This document shows, in pieces, positions 34,721 through 48,862 of a stretch of DNA of 64,000 nt (position 1 is the first letter of the stretch; every line of letters starts with the position of its first letter). The DNA comes from Acanthosepion pharaonis (Eukaryota > Mollusca > Cephalopoda > Sepiida > Sepiidae), in NCBI GenBank assembly GCA_903632075.3, contig CAHIKZ030005497.1, positions 457,501-521,500 of the forward strand, read 5' to 3'. The position numbers were made by a program, and so were the translations under genes. The notes beneath the pieces are model-generated. The model worked only from the letters and a program-made list of their open reading frames with translations, was not told where the DNA came from and did no database searches.

Positions 34721-34970
34721 TGTACAATATGTTCCTTATTTCTTCTATATAAATAAATGTAAATGTCAGTGGGTCACTGTGTCACACTTTTTCAACTTTA
34801 CTCCTAGACGCCGTAGCTGAACATATTTTGGAATCAAGCCGACTCCGTGAGCAAATGTAATCATTCCGCATCGGATCCGAACCCGCAATCCTGAAATTTT
34901 GGCTTCCCAAGTTTTCATTACTGCGATTGTTTTCGTCGGTTTTCGTTCATTTTCGTAAAAGCAAAGTCCG

Positions 34971-34973
<3 letters not shown>

Positions 34974-35046
<73 letters not shown>
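34974..35046. repeat. (ATT)n-(TA)n microsatellite
   Basis: ATT tract switching to TA. Confidence 0.95.
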
Positions 35047-35049
<3 letters not shown>

Positions 35050-35699
35050 TGTATCTGGTTAATAATGTGGGATGTGTGGATTGCGTAAGAAATATTACTG
35101 CGTGATAAGAAATCATTGAGTTGTGTTCAAATTATAACCTAATTTCTTGCATTCATTTTCACACGAATACATTTGGTAAGACATGACTCATTATGTTATC
35201 TCTTTAGCTACTGGTTAACTAGCAGAGTGTACTGAACTCTCTAGTCATGAATAGTAAATAGTCTAAGGGAAGGAAAACATGGAAACTACAAACTCGAGAA
35301 TTGATGGCAATTCAAAGTTAATAAAGAGTAAAATAATATTTGGAGAGCCATGATTGTTTAGGTAATGAATAGAGAAAGCCTATTTTGAATTCAAAATGTG
35401 AAACCACACCACTTTCCCAAGAAGACATAGAAATTCACAGATAATAAAGGAAAGGAATCTGTCAAGAACCATTTTCGACTGCATCCTGAAGAGAGAAAAA
35501 CATTTATGAATCCCAATCTTTGGAAATCATGTGCCTCAAATATCATGTAATTAAGAGATAACAAATTAAAGAAATAATTGTTGAAACATGATCACCTACG
35601 TCCTGAAGGTACATGACTTTTTTAAGAAGTGTAGATTATAATTGTTCTCGCGAACTTTGGCTATGTTACATAAGCATTATGAATTTATACGCAGTATGT

Positions 35700-36000
35700 G
35701 CGGAATTGTCTCATGAGTCTATAGTTTAAATGGCTATATGTAACCGTAAGTTACATATAGCTAAACATTTCTTCTGTCGCACTTCTTTTTATGGAACTCT
35801 CACCTGGCTTCATATTTCCCAGTCAACTTTGATTTTCAAAAATTTACATGTAATGTCAATGATGTATCTTCTGAAGTCTTAATTCCTGTTCTTTTATCGT
35901 TCTCTCTGCTTAACTGTATTTTTCTCATATTCTCTAGCACCCAGGAAACTCTTGTGTCTTAGTGGCTTTATTATCGTACTTGGGAGTGAGATTATTAAAA
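35700..36000 (+). pseudogene. Jockey-like LINE 3' end
   Basis: The plus strand shows CRTSFYGTLTWL and LIFKNLHVM, corresponding to the SRTYRVWSSF...IFKYSSVM end of the 62.8 kb copy. A polypyrimidine-rich 3' UTR with CTTAGTGGCTTTATTATCGT follows, as in the copy at 54.8 kb. The fragment starts at an inverted GGCTATATGTAAC / GTTACATATAGCT pair (about 35732-35762). Confidence 0.55.
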
Positions 36001-37305
36001 AAAAAGGTCAATAATCTCTAGTCTTGGTTTGCAGATAATCTAGTAAAATGACATTTCTGAATTTCATACATCGGTAATAGAAAAACTTCACTATCTTTCG
36101 CATGAAGCCATGACACTCCACCGATAAAATAAATGAATCTGGGGAGTGCCATGATTACATACGTCCCTACGAGACATGGCATATTAAAAAAAAAAAAATC
36201 AGGCTAACGAAATCTATTTTTTAATATATATTTTTGAGCGATCTAATGAATAATTACTTTCACCCACCTACATGTAATTATTTTTGTGTGTTTTGAGTCA
36301 AATCCCGATGGAAAAAAAATAAAACAGCGCTAGTTCAAACAGCCAAATTTAACATCACCAAACGTGGCTAGTACTTAAATTGGGGTTCTCTTGAAAATAC
36401 TGTGTAATGTAAATAACCTCTTACAATCCAAAATATGTTTCGTTTTTAAATAACATAGAGGGGTTGATAAGCCGTAAAATATAAAAAAAATAAGTGAATT
36501 AATCATGAAATCTGAATTCCGTTATGGAAAGCTACAATTTTCTTTATAACTTAAATAAATAGATAACTCTCTAAATAAGGGAAAAATAACGAATGATAAA
36601 ATAAAAAAATCTCTAAAAAACAAAACAATATGTATATGTGCTGAAAAGGTTTGGAAAGATAAAATCTTGCATCACTAAATGTTCTAAGAATTAATGATAA
36701 AAGTAAATATACTAAACTTTATTAGCTGTGATAGTAATCCTGAATTGAGAGCCACATTCTTAACGTTTTTATCTATAGGTAATCATCTTAAAAGTAATGT
36801 GTGAACTGACTTACGTCTGCGAGAATCAAGAAATAAAAAAAAACAAAAAAACACTCAAATAGTGTTTGATTTCCAAACATTCAGAGCTCTATGGTCAGGG
36901 AAAGCATCATTGAACAGGTAATACTTATTAAACTAATCAATCCCTTAGTTTAAAACTACTACGATCGAACAGTTTAAGATTTCTTGCGCAACGCACTCCA
37001 CCCCCATTGCGAAAGGAAATTGATTTGTGAAAACTGCTTTCACCAACAACTGATGAAAATATAAACTTTTTTTGATTTGTATCTTTGAGAACAGATTTAA
37101 AAAAAAATAACATGCATCTTCAGAAAATAGCTGATTATGACTCTCCACAGCTTCCTTCTCCTTGTAATCTCCGAATTGCCATACATTCTTAAGAAAGATA
37201 ACAATGTAGTTTCTTTCCTGTTGACTTCTCGACTGTTGGAATTCACATTTTTCTTCGAGCTTGACTACCACGTAAATTCTAGACCTACCCTCCTATTTAC
37301 TGTAT
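36001..37305. other. No recognised feature
   Basis: AT-rich with several poly-A runs. The 108-codon minus-strand frame at 36945-37271 has no domain I recognise. Confidence 0.4.
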
Positions 37306-37455
37306 ACTTATAGGGCTGGGAGAAGAATCGGATTCATATTTTTTCCAAAGTACATTAATCTTAAAGTGAATGCTACTGACTAACCCAGAATTTGAACTCG
37401 GACTCGCCGATTCCATTTCCCGCGTCTAGAACCATTATACTCCCTGCACATCTCT
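37306..37455 (-). mobile_element. tRNA-derived SINE, family A
   Basis: The reverse strand shows GCAGGGAGTATAATGGTTCT (A-box side), CCGAGTTCAAATTCTGGG (B box), then GCATTCACTTTAAGAT and GATTCTTCTCCCAGCCCTA. Orientation and order match the other family A copies. Confidence 0.65.
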
Positions 37456-37594
37456 TCAAAACTTATATATTTGTTTAGTCAAGAGATCCATTACATTGTT
37501 CCGTGCAACTATTTGGAATAATAATAAGTCAGGGTATGTTCATTGCTGAAATTTAACTGCATCAAATACCACGTAAAAAATAACAAGCAAAAGT

Positions 37595-38335
37595 TATTTA
37601 AATATTTACATTGTCGGACTGTTGTCCTCATCTTTGTTACCATATTCACAACATTTCGGCTGTTGTGCGTTCCGACATTCTTCAGGTTGATAGGAATTTC
37701 GAACTGAAGTTTTTATTTTGTCCACCAGAGTAGACTGTTCTAGTTCCACATGCCATGACTCTTCTGGATGTCATAGTTATCTCCCTATAACTGTTCAAGT
37801 TCCTTCTAATTTCTGTAAATAGTTCTGGATCGTTGTTTTTATATGTTGAGACGCATGCTAGAGTTTGTTCGACTTTACGTTTCTTTGGAGTTCTTAGTTG
37901 ATCTAGAGGTATTTTTCTGCTAGTTCAAAGCCTTTGTTTAATAGTATTGTGGGATAGCCTTGTTTTTTGAAAGTTTTACGTAGCTCTTATAGGCGGTTTT
38001 TTTGGAGGTGTTTGTCAACGTTCATAGTGAAAATCCTACGTGCTAGGGAATATGGGATGGATTTTAGACACCTTTTTGGGTGATGACTCATTGTGTGTCT
38101 GTAAGTTTCTGGTAGATATCACGATTTATTTTGTTGTTTCTATTTCTAATGAATATATCTAGGAAGGGAAATTCGTTAAAATTATATTCTTGTGTGAATT
38201 TGATCTTCGGGTGTAAGTTTTGGAGTAGAGTGTGGAATTGGTTAATATCGCCCCATGAGGATTTCCAGAAAATGAAGCAATCAGCTAAATATTACTTCCA
38301 AGATCTACTGTACACAAAAGACAGTGGTTGAATAT
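37595..38335 (-). pseudogene. Penelope-like element, RT thumb to 3' end
   Basis: On the minus strand, over three frames: EYNFNEFPFLDIFIRNRNNK, RDIYQKLTDTQ, SIPYSLARRIFTMNVDKHLQ, LRKTFKKQGYPTILLNKG and LACVSTYKNNDPELFTEIRR. FLDI...YxKxTDT...SxHPxRxxxSIPYSxARR is the C-terminal RT/thumb signature of Penelope-like proteins. The non-coding end (37600-37790) is homologous to the tail of the SINEs at 6.4 and 53.3 kb, including a hammerhead-like core at 37654-37685. Frameshifted; finger and palm domains absent. Confidence 0.75.
37654..37685 (-). ncRNA. Hammerhead-like core in PLE tail, degenerate
   Basis: The reverse strand has CTGAAGA, a 21-nt segment whose stem II is poorly paired in this copy, then GAAAT. 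It occupies the same place as the better-paired cores at 6618 and 53472. Confidence 0.35.
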
Positions 38336-38455
38336 CGGAAAACATAAAGACATTTAATTCCTTTTAATAATAAGTGTAAAAATATGGAAAATAAAATAGA
38401 ATATATGTTTAAAAATCCACATTATAGCAAAAAATATTTGCGGCTTCATTCTTTC

Positions 38456-38459
<4 letters not shown>

Positions 38460-38524
<65 letters not shown>
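38460..38524. repeat. (TA)n microsatellite
   Basis: Pure TA tract. Confidence 0.95.
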
Positions 38525-38528
<4 letters not shown>

Positions 38529-39869
38529 GCCATTAAATAACAGAGTCTGTGGATAATTTTAAATAATTTACTCAGCTACATGTTTGAAATTTATCATTAA
38601 AAATGGATGCCATCATTGATTTGAATTCACTGAAAAGATTTCCATTCTTTTAATTATAATTCGTATTTAATAGTAGTAAATAGGTTCACACTCCTTCCTC
38701 GTTTTTTGAACAGGAGTAGAGGTTTATAATTTGTTTCCTGTTTAGGATTGGATTTCCTGATCCTACTAAATTCTTAGTGGAATTATCAGTTTATTCAGAA
38801 ATTGATAAAAAAAATAAAACACGACAGTATAATTAAGATTTTCAAGTGGGGTTGCAAATTTTATCTCTATATTCGTTTTCCTTCATAAGTTACGTGTCGC
38901 AGTTTTTGGATACTTTTTTAAATGTCTTACCCAATGGCGCTGACGGTAACGGAAGTCGAAAGTTCTAGAGTAGTTCTAGTTCTCACAAAGAAAACAACGA
39001 TATTTTAGTTACTTTATCATTGCCACAGTATTCTCATGCACCAACAGTATCATTTTAAAGATATAAGGAACTATGATAACGTTTTCATAATCAAGTAACG
39101 TTATCTTTGTTTGGAGTTTAAGAAATAATATAGCGAAGCGAGATGTGTAACATTTTCAAAGATGAAAAGTTTAAGAATCGACTAAGGTGAGAAGGATCTG
39201 TAGAAGATCTTGTGTGAGGTGACTAATGATCGAGATAACGATGAAAAAAAAAAAGGAAATAGCAGAGAAGACACGGTTGAAAAAGAATCCAAAAAAGGAC
39301 TAAAGAGACACAGAACAAAATGAGAAACTGAAAAAAAAAACTTTGAAAACATTAAAAGAAATTGTAAAAAATCTTTCAAGATGGGAAAACAGAACAGACA
39401 CAAAATAAGAAAGGTGTAATAAAAGATAAAATAAAGGAGAAGAAAACAATAAACGAAATATTTTTTGTTATTTGATTATAATATTATAAAAAAAAAATAT
39501 TTTTGCATCTTGTACAGCATTGAATTTTATATGTTTACATTTTATTTCACTCTATATGTCATATAGATTCAAATATGACTTATGGTTGGCGTAAAATATC
39601 CGACAAAATATGTAAAAACGGAATATGTGAAAATCAGTTGGATATCGAAATTTCTTATTTTCCCGCTGACATTTCACTAATTTACGTGAGAATTTTCTAA
39701 ATATAATCACGTAACATAAGAAATTCCAGCACGACGACAAAATTCATTTCAAAGCACAACTGTTTTTCATATATTCCGTTTTACATTTATAAATATACAT
39801 ATATAGCCATAAGATTGCATTCAGGCATGAAAGAGACTGCCGTCGCTAGGTGTTGACCTCGGTGTCCAC

Positions 39870-39872
<3 letters not shown>
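38525..39872. other. No recognised feature
   Basis: No gene or element recognised. 39180-39470 is strongly purine-rich. Confidence 0.45.

Positions 39873-39955
<83 letters not shown>
39873..39955. repeat. (CA)n-(TA)n microsatellite
   Basis: CA tract switching to TA. Confidence 0.95.
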
Positions 39956-39956
<1 letters not shown>

Positions 39957-39958
<2 letters not shown>

Positions 39959-40143
39959 GAAATGTTTGGTAATCCGTATGGAAAATCCTTTAGAGCTCAA
40001 TGTAAAAACAGAGCGAATAATTTAATTAAAAAACAGGCAATCTTAAGAGACCATTGATTATATTTTATTTCCTCGGGAAAGTGATTTTCCTGGTTCCTCA
40101 GATCACATTTCCAAGTATATGCTTGGAAATGGGATCTGAAGGA

Positions 40144-40145
<2 letters not shown>
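39957..40145 (+). mobile_element. PLE-type terminal module with hairpin
   Basis: Begins beside (TA)n with GTTTGGTAATCCGTATGG, then GAGCTCAATGTAAA and ATTGATTATATTTTATTTCC, the same order as in the arm of the palindrome at 58172-58291. It ends in a hairpin whose arms 40092-40115 and 40122-40145 share CTTGGAAATG / CATTTCCAAG with a few mismatches. A second (TA)n tract, 40146-40184, follows immediately. Confidence 0.6.

Positions 40146-40184
<39 letters not shown>
40146..40184. repeat. (TA)n microsatellite
   Basis: TA tract abutting a PLE-type hairpin. Confidence 0.95.
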
Positions 40185-40186
<2 letters not shown>

Positions 40187-41250
40187 GTTTTTTTACCAAG
40201 AAGAAAGCACAGACGCACAGGCAGAGGGATACTAAATGAGGAAGCTGTAAGTGCGTACGCGGAGGAGAAGATGCGCATATGAAGATACGCAGGACACATA
40301 GCGGATGACTCACGACTTGAAGTGGTCAAGCTCATATCTCTCTGGGAAGCATCCTCTAGGGACCTCTTTCCACAAAGCAATAGTTGTGAGGAAGAAATTG
40401 TTTGAGTGGAACTTCCTCCTCACCAATGGAATATGAAGCGAATGAGTTTGAGTCCACTCAGTTTACGTGTCATGGTTGGCACTAGAGGTGAGGGTCTGTG
40501 CTGGTGAAACGAAGGACTGTATTTCGCCATTAAAATCGCGATAGGTTAACGAAAGGCGAGCTGTTTTGTCGATGGAAAACGCGTTATACAATGGAAACTA
40601 TTCATCGCCTAGAAAGCCGCGCAAATTGAATTCTGTGGAAGATTGAAAGTGAGGATTGAACAACTCCTGCCGAGATGTGGCAGCAATACACCATTTTAGG
40701 GTCTGATCTGGCTCTTATAGTGATTGAATATGCTACTTTCTGGAGCAGTACAATGACTCGTCCATTTTTTCAACGTCTTCGGCGATGGATCGTATGCATG
40801 ACTTCCATTTGAGATCTGGTGTGAGCTTGAGTCTCAATAGACGTTTATGTTTTTCTGTTTCCTGAAAAATGTTTAAAAATCTCTTTTGAAATTCTTTCGG
40901 TTTGTGGATAATCTGATGTTAAATCAGATGGATAATCTTTAGGTGCTAAATTTGGTGAGTATGTTGTGTGCTAAATCGCCGAAACGTTATACTTCGATTA
41001 AAAAAAAAAAGTAGACGCACTCTACTACCGCTGTCATCGTGTGTCCGCTCACATCCGGGCATCGGGATCGTTCACTCCTTATTCTTTTTCTCCTTCCTTG
41101 TGGCAGTGACGGAGATGGCTATGAAGGCTCTACTCATGAAGAGTCGTGAACAGGAGTCACGGAGAAGTGTGGGTGGTGGAAACATCTGAGCGTGTCGGAA
41201 GCTCATTGAGAGTGCAACCAACTCATCTTGACTGGAGAAAAGTCACTTCC
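40185..41250. other. No recognised gene
   Basis: GC content rises near 40200-40800. A plus-strand stretch from about 40185 stays open for several dozen codons (NEEAVSAYAEEKMRI and, after a stop, AGHIADDSRLEVVKL) but I cannot assign it. A palindrome-like AATCTGATGTTAAATCAGAT lies near 40910-40931. Confidence 0.35.
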
Positions 41251-41254
41251 CAGA

Positions 41255-41640
41255 GTCTTTTCTATAAACATTGTCATGGTAATTGTTCTGGTGAGATTTT
41301 TTCTTTGGTACATCAAGTTTACTTATTTAAGCGCAGTACTATATTACCGGCAAGTTCTCATCATTTTACAGATGATATTGCTTGTCATAACCGCAAGTTC
41401 TATGGTAACAAGTTCTTCTTTAGTACCTCTCGCTTTTAAAATTCTCTTCGTGCTTCTTGTTTTCTTGTTAACTTTGATCTTCAAAAATTTAAAATCAATG
41501 CCAATCATCATTTCCTGTCTGTTTAATTCTTATTCATTATTGTTCTATCTCTTTAATAATGTTTTACTTTTTCCTAATATTCTTTCACAATTAATAACCC
41601 CTTTTTATCTTATTGTCTTTTTTGTCTTGTTCGGAGTGAT
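41255..41640 (+). pseudogene. Jockey-like LINE, 3' end
   Basis: The plus strand reads SLFYKHCHGNCSGEIFSLVH, QVYLFKRSTILPASSHHFTD, KFYGNKFFFSTSRF and, after a stop, NFDLQKFKIN. This matches LCLFCKYFHGKCSDELLSP, FKRTTRLPSWS and the C-terminal block of the 62.7 kb copy. No poly-A or clean tail is visible. Confidence 0.7.
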
Positions 41641-41743
41641 ATGATTACAAAAAAAAACGAAATTAACAAGTTTATTTGGGTAGAAATTTTAGTCAACAGT
41701 GACATCGCGGATAACTAAAAAAAAATTGGTAGTATTTTAGAAA

Positions 41744-42150
41744 GAGTAATCAGATTAAGTAAAGTACACTCTAAAATAGTTCAAGTATATGCACCAACTT
41801 CGAAACGTAAGAAAATTGATGGGTTTTATCCGTAAGGATGACATCAAACTGGTCCACTTTCGTGGGTGATAATGTATATGGCCAGGAAAAGATGGAGAAT
41901 CCATTATGGATAAAGTTTAAAGGCATTTAGTAATAGATACTGGCTACCGATCATCTTTTAAAAATGATTAAAATACAAGGGATTATAAAAACGGATTCGT
42001 TTAGATCCGGTTTGCACTGAAATTGGGGGAACACGGCTGGGGAATTAACTCACGATGTGAACACGATAAGCTATACTAAAAAAAATCAGAATGTATATGA
42101 TAATGTGGCGAGTGGTATATTGGCCCTCAAACAGATACTGAAAGACGTAA
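41744..42150 (+). pseudogene. LINE apurinic-type endonuclease fragment
   Basis: KIVQVYAPTSKRKKIDGFYP followed out of frame by FVGDN resembles the VYAPTSDxxxxxxxxFYxxL...GDFN core of APE-type LINE endonucleases (RTE/Ingi/CR1-like). Downstream similarity fades within 200 bp. Not from the jockey-like family, whose equivalent is FVFGDFSATHTK. Confidence 0.5.
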
Positions 42151-42898
42151 GACAACAAAAAGCAAAATGAATATTTGAGTAAAGAAATATATTGTCAAGT
42201 TATTTTTTTTATTAGAGAAAATACATCAATAATAAAAGGTTACAGTGTGCTAGGCAAGAAAAAAATATCTGCATGTTCATGTGGGGGGTGAGAAGAGCGT
42301 TGTCCTAAAAAGGACAGTTTTGTAGACGTTGAGAATTATTGTCTTTAAAAGGACAGTTTTGTAGTTGTTGAAGTGTGTTGTCATGAGAAGGACAAGAGTG
42401 ATGTACTGAAAAGGATAGTTTTGTACTTGTTCAAAAAGTGATTTCCTGAAGAGTATATCGATGATGCTGGCGAGGATGTCTGACCGGAGCAGCGGTCGAT
42501 AACGAGCTGGAAATGCTTCTGCTGCTGGTCGGAGTTGTCTGCCGGCTGGTTGCATGTCGTTTTGGCCGCGGAATGCATTGAGGCCTTTTATATCCCGAGT
42601 CTGTTTTACAACAATCGCTGCATAACATTGTCCTTCAGGTAGTTTTTTTTTTTTTTTTTTTTAAATGTTGAGTGTCGACAGGACACGAAAATAACAGGAC
42701 TGATCCAATTTGACGAAACAGACATGCATAAAACAAACATAGGCAAAGAAGTTAGTGAATAAGACAAAAAAGTTCAAAATGAACAGAAATAAGAAAAAAA
42801 ATAATGAAGAGCTGGAAAATATCCAGGAATATATCAACTTATTTCTATTAAAAGAAGAATACGAAAATAAAATAAAACAGCGCATGGCTATAGAATAG
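42151..42898. repeat. Unclassified; short tandem repeat with TATA-like site
   Basis: Around 42299-42420 a unit like TGTCCTAAAAAGGACAGTTTTGTAG recurs about every 39 bp, three times in diverging form. The reverse strand near 42585 has GGGATATAAAAGGCC, a TATA-like site upstream of a CAG/CCG-rich stretch. It could be another LTR, but I find no matching ends. No gene called. Confidence 0.4.
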
Positions 42899-43393
42899 TG
42901 TTGAAATTTGACTAATGCATGGAATAATAATGCAACACAAAATGTACTTAGAACAAAATGTATTGAACAAGAAAGTGTACACAATATTTACATATAGTCT
43001 TTTGTATATTCCTGGTAAGACCGTTCCTGGAGAATGTGTTGACTGAGTCGCAGTCGGGCAGAGTCTCTGGTTGAATCTCTTGATTCCTGTATTTATCTAT
43101 CCACCCACGAGGATAAAATGTGGCACAAGGCCGGTTTAAAGGTGGGTATCTCCGAGCCCGTAGGCTCGGCTAAAAATATGGCCTTTCTTAACCCACCTAG
43201 ACGGGTTCAAGGCCTGTCTACCACCCCGGACGAAACCCTGCCTCTCGGCAAAGCCTCGTCCGGGTCCCTCACTGCAAAATGCAGAGAGTTCGACTGAGAG
43301 TGAATCTCTTGATTCCTCCCTCTCTTCCCGGTACCAACCATATTTATATGGTCGGTACTCCACTATGCAAATTAGGTGGATCCTACCACAACA
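42899..43393 (-). mobile_element. Solo LTR, 495 bp
   Basis: On the minus strand it starts TGTTGTGGTAGGATCCACC and ends ATTTCAACA. It is flanked by the 5-bp direct repeat AATAG (42894-42898 and 43394-43398). TATA box CCATATAAATATGG lies near 43345, and GTACATTTTGTGTTGCATTA is near the 3' end. It shares promoter and 3' sequences with the 270-bp LTR at 31686 but has about 225 bp more in the middle. That extra part includes a GGATGAG-type hairpin pair and a (GA)TTCAAGAGATT duplication. No internal region remains. Confidence 0.85.
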
Positions 43394-45843
<2,450 letters not shown>

Positions 45844-45934
45844 CTATGGTTACAGAGAACTCAGTTGAGTTCCGCCACGGAATATGTGAGCGAGCGGCGC
45901 TATGTTGAGTCTGATTTGGAATCTCTTCGTTACC

Positions 45935-46100
45935 GAGGCCCATTTGGAACAGTTGGTATGATGTTCGCTTAACAGACTAACTGTCCGGGTTTCAATTCTC
46001 GGTAGTGGATGCGCACTGCTGATGAGTCCCAAATATAGGACGAAACGGCCGTCCAGTGCTTTCTGCATTCTATTGAGGTTTCTATCAGACTCGGTGAATT
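45935..46100 (+). mobile_element. tRNA-headed SINE-like repeat with hammerhead
   Basis: A box TGGAACAGTTGG (45945-45956), GTTCGCTTAACAGACTAAC, which resembles a tRNA-Val(AAC) anticodon arm, and a T-arm-like CCGGGTTTCAATTCTCGG (45985-46002) with B box. After about 10 nt comes a canonical hammerhead (46013-46059). GAGTCTGAT (45907-45915) and ATCAGACTC (46084-46092) are perfect inverted repeats enclosing the unit. Upstream is the 240-bp (TA)n tract. The arrangement recalls the Schistosoma Sm-alpha family (Pol III boxes plus hammerhead). Confidence 0.7.
46013..46059 (+). ncRNA. Type I hammerhead ribozyme
   Basis: Stem I GCACTG (46013-46018) pairs with CAGTGC (46054-46059). The core CTGATGA (46019-46025) is exact. 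Stem II GTCC (46026-46029) pairs with GGAC (46038-46041) around an 8-nt loop, CAAATATA. GAAA (46042-46045) is exact. Stem III is minimal: A45-U52 and C46-G51 around GGCC. The cleavage site is GTC (46051-46053), cut after C46053. All invariant core residues are present. The short stem III is typical of animal retroelement hammerheads, which may act as dimers. Loop-loop contacts with stem I sequence upstream are not assessed. Confidence 0.88.
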
Positions 46101-46544
46101 AATTAAATATATGTATGTATATATACATATATATATATATAAAAGGTTGGGATAGGAAGCAAAGTGATCTTGATTGACAAATCATTGCGATATTCAATGA
46201 TCAACGTGTAAAAGAAATCAATGATTTCATTGACTTCCTTTTTAAACATTTCAAGCCAGGTAAGGCGATACAGCCATAAAACGCAAGAGGTTAACTCGTG
46301 TTAGTGAATTTTAGAAAGAAAAAACACAATATATAATATTGCAGATTCTTTTTTTGGATTTCATCAAGAATGTCTAAATGTGTAGCAGGAACAGCAGATC
46401 ATGTGTGGCAGCAATATTCAAAGAAAGTTCGAATGGTAGACATAAATATGTAAGATATAATCTCGCGAGAAAAATTATCTAGCACGATACAGTGAACAAG
46501 ATGTCTTAGCTGCATACTTAGCAATTGATTTAATATAATTTTTC

Positions 46545-46606
<62 letters not shown>

Positions 46607-48573
46607 ATGCATATGTACTGATTTTCTTTTAACCGAGGTATTTTTCTCCTGTTTCAGTTACCCGCGGTGAACGCAACAAATAGATAGATCATGTTTTCCT
46701 TAATAATTCCAGAACTCAATAATAATGATTCTGCCTATACCAACATATAAATGCTTCTCATAAGTGGAGAGTCAAAAGTTCTCGATTTAACCTTGTTCGT
46801 ATTACCGTATTTTTTCTAATTGTCTTATATTATCGCTTTTTTAATAATTGTTCTAATGTTCATTGTGAACTGCTTAACGAATATTCTTATTATTTTTGGA
46901 TTATTTTAGATATTACTATTATTTCGCATAATAAGATCTGTGTGAATTTGAAGTTTAAACTTGATATACTTCAATTCGCATAAGATGTAAGGTGTTTTTT
47001 TTTTATATTTAAGTGGTATGAACACCCTCAAGCGTGGTGAAGGCACTTCATCTATAAGAAAGGCACACTCTGACATAAAACCAAATTGGTAGATAGAATG
47101 CAATTTCCATCTGAAGAATCCTCTAAGAGAATGAAACTGATATAAAACCAAACTTTGTACCTCATGAGAATGCCTAAATATGGCCATTACACTTACTATG
47201 TTATTTATTAACATTATTAACTTGCGTCCTTGAAACTAGAACTTTTAAAGTCAACACCATCAACGTTAATTATTAGTTATTAGCAGTGTCTTGCGGTTCT
47301 AATATTAACACTTGTTTTTTTTATAAATATGTTATTTTCATTGGGGATATTTGAATGCCATTTTTACACTTCTCCAAAGAATGTATACGTGGGACTAGTT
47401 CATAATTCATACAGAAATGTTCATCTTATGATGCTCGTAGTGCGATTGAAAAGTGAAAATATGAAGTTCTGTTGAGAGGAAAAAAATATTCATGCGAAAG
47501 CTAGTGATTATAACAAGCAAGGTTAAAAGACAAGCCTTTCCTAAACTCATTGTAAGTTTTGTTTCATTTTTTTTTATTTCTTACATTAATTATTCTTAGT
47601 AGTTTCATGACACACGAGTGATCGTGTGTGAGCGAGTGATCCTGAAGCATACTGAAAAATAATAGTCATTAATCTCTTAGTATGTTTACGTTATATATTG
47701 AAGTTTTCTTAATTGATGTCAGTGTATCGGAAATCTGCAAGCTCAGTTCTAACTTTGGTTCCAGACATTTCCTAGGAGGATATGAGGATAGCGGAAGTCG
47801 GGGAAACCGCAACGACATTTAGTAACATGTTATAACAAAAGAGAGAAGAGTAGGCTTAAGGGAGCTTTGTTCTACTTAGCGTAGTGACTATATACAGTTC
47901 TCTGCACACAAAAGAGTTATCCAAAGGGAGGTAATTATAAAAGAAAGGGGATTACTATGGAGATAAGTGTCTATTCATTTTTTTTTAAATTGGATGGGCA
48001 ATGAGAGATGGTTTTGTTTAAGCTTGGATGTACATACTATCTTCTCCGCCGAAAATATTGGAACCAAATAAAGTATTTTGTCAAGAAAACAAATATTATG
48101 TTGCATCATTCTATTGATCCTCGTTAAACGTTTAATGAAATAATAACAAATATTGAGGACAACGTAAATTGCCGCCATTGTCATTTTACCTTTCAACTGA
48201 GAATTTCGGACATTTATGCAATGGCTGAAGGGAGAAAAATGAAAAGAACATGGTCATTAACACACATCCGTAAACTGATACACACACAAACATTTTTATT
48301 ACAACAGATGTTATTGTAGTGTACAATTCCCATTTGAAAACAAAAATGCCTAATTTTTATTTATTAATTGTTTATTAATAAATAAAAAATGACATCCTCA
48401 AAAGTCTATAATAATAAATTAAAATAAATCCATTAATTCTTTAAAAATTGCATGAGCATATTATGTAAGAAAAGCCTGAAAAGCCTCCAACCTGAAATAC
48501 ACTAGAAAACAAACAAAATAATGAAACACTGTAACTGCTTCTTCGGCTGACCACGAGCGTATCGACACAACTG

Positions 48574-48576
<3 letters not shown>
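46101..48576. other. No recognised gene
   Basis: AT-rich. A (CA)n-(TA)n tract lies at 46547-46604. Minus-strand frames at 46906-47214 and 47975-48196 lack any domain I recognise. Confidence 0.4.
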
Positions 48577-48648
<72 letters not shown>

Positions 48649-48732
48649 AAATATTTCTCAACAGCTAAAAAGCTAAAAACAGTATAGCTTTCCTGAATTG
48701 TAACACATAGACACACACACACACACACACAT

Positions 48733-48779
<47 letters not shown>

Positions 48780-48805
48780 AATACACACAATAAACACACA
48801 CAAGA

Positions 48806-48859
<54 letters not shown>
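48577..48859. repeat. Compound (TA)n/(CA)n microsatellites
   Basis: TA tract 48577-48643, CA-TA 48708-48775, CA-TA 48807-48859, with short unique spacers. Confidence 0.9.

Positions 48860-48862
<3 letters not shown>

Noticed and set aside
36945..37271. 108-codon minus-strand frame as a gene
   Set aside because: No recognisable domain, AT-driven composition and no flanking gene structure.
42277..42650. A third LTR with TATA box on the reverse strand
   Set aside because: No TG...CA ends with matching duplications could be found, so only a tandem repeat and TATA-like site are reported.
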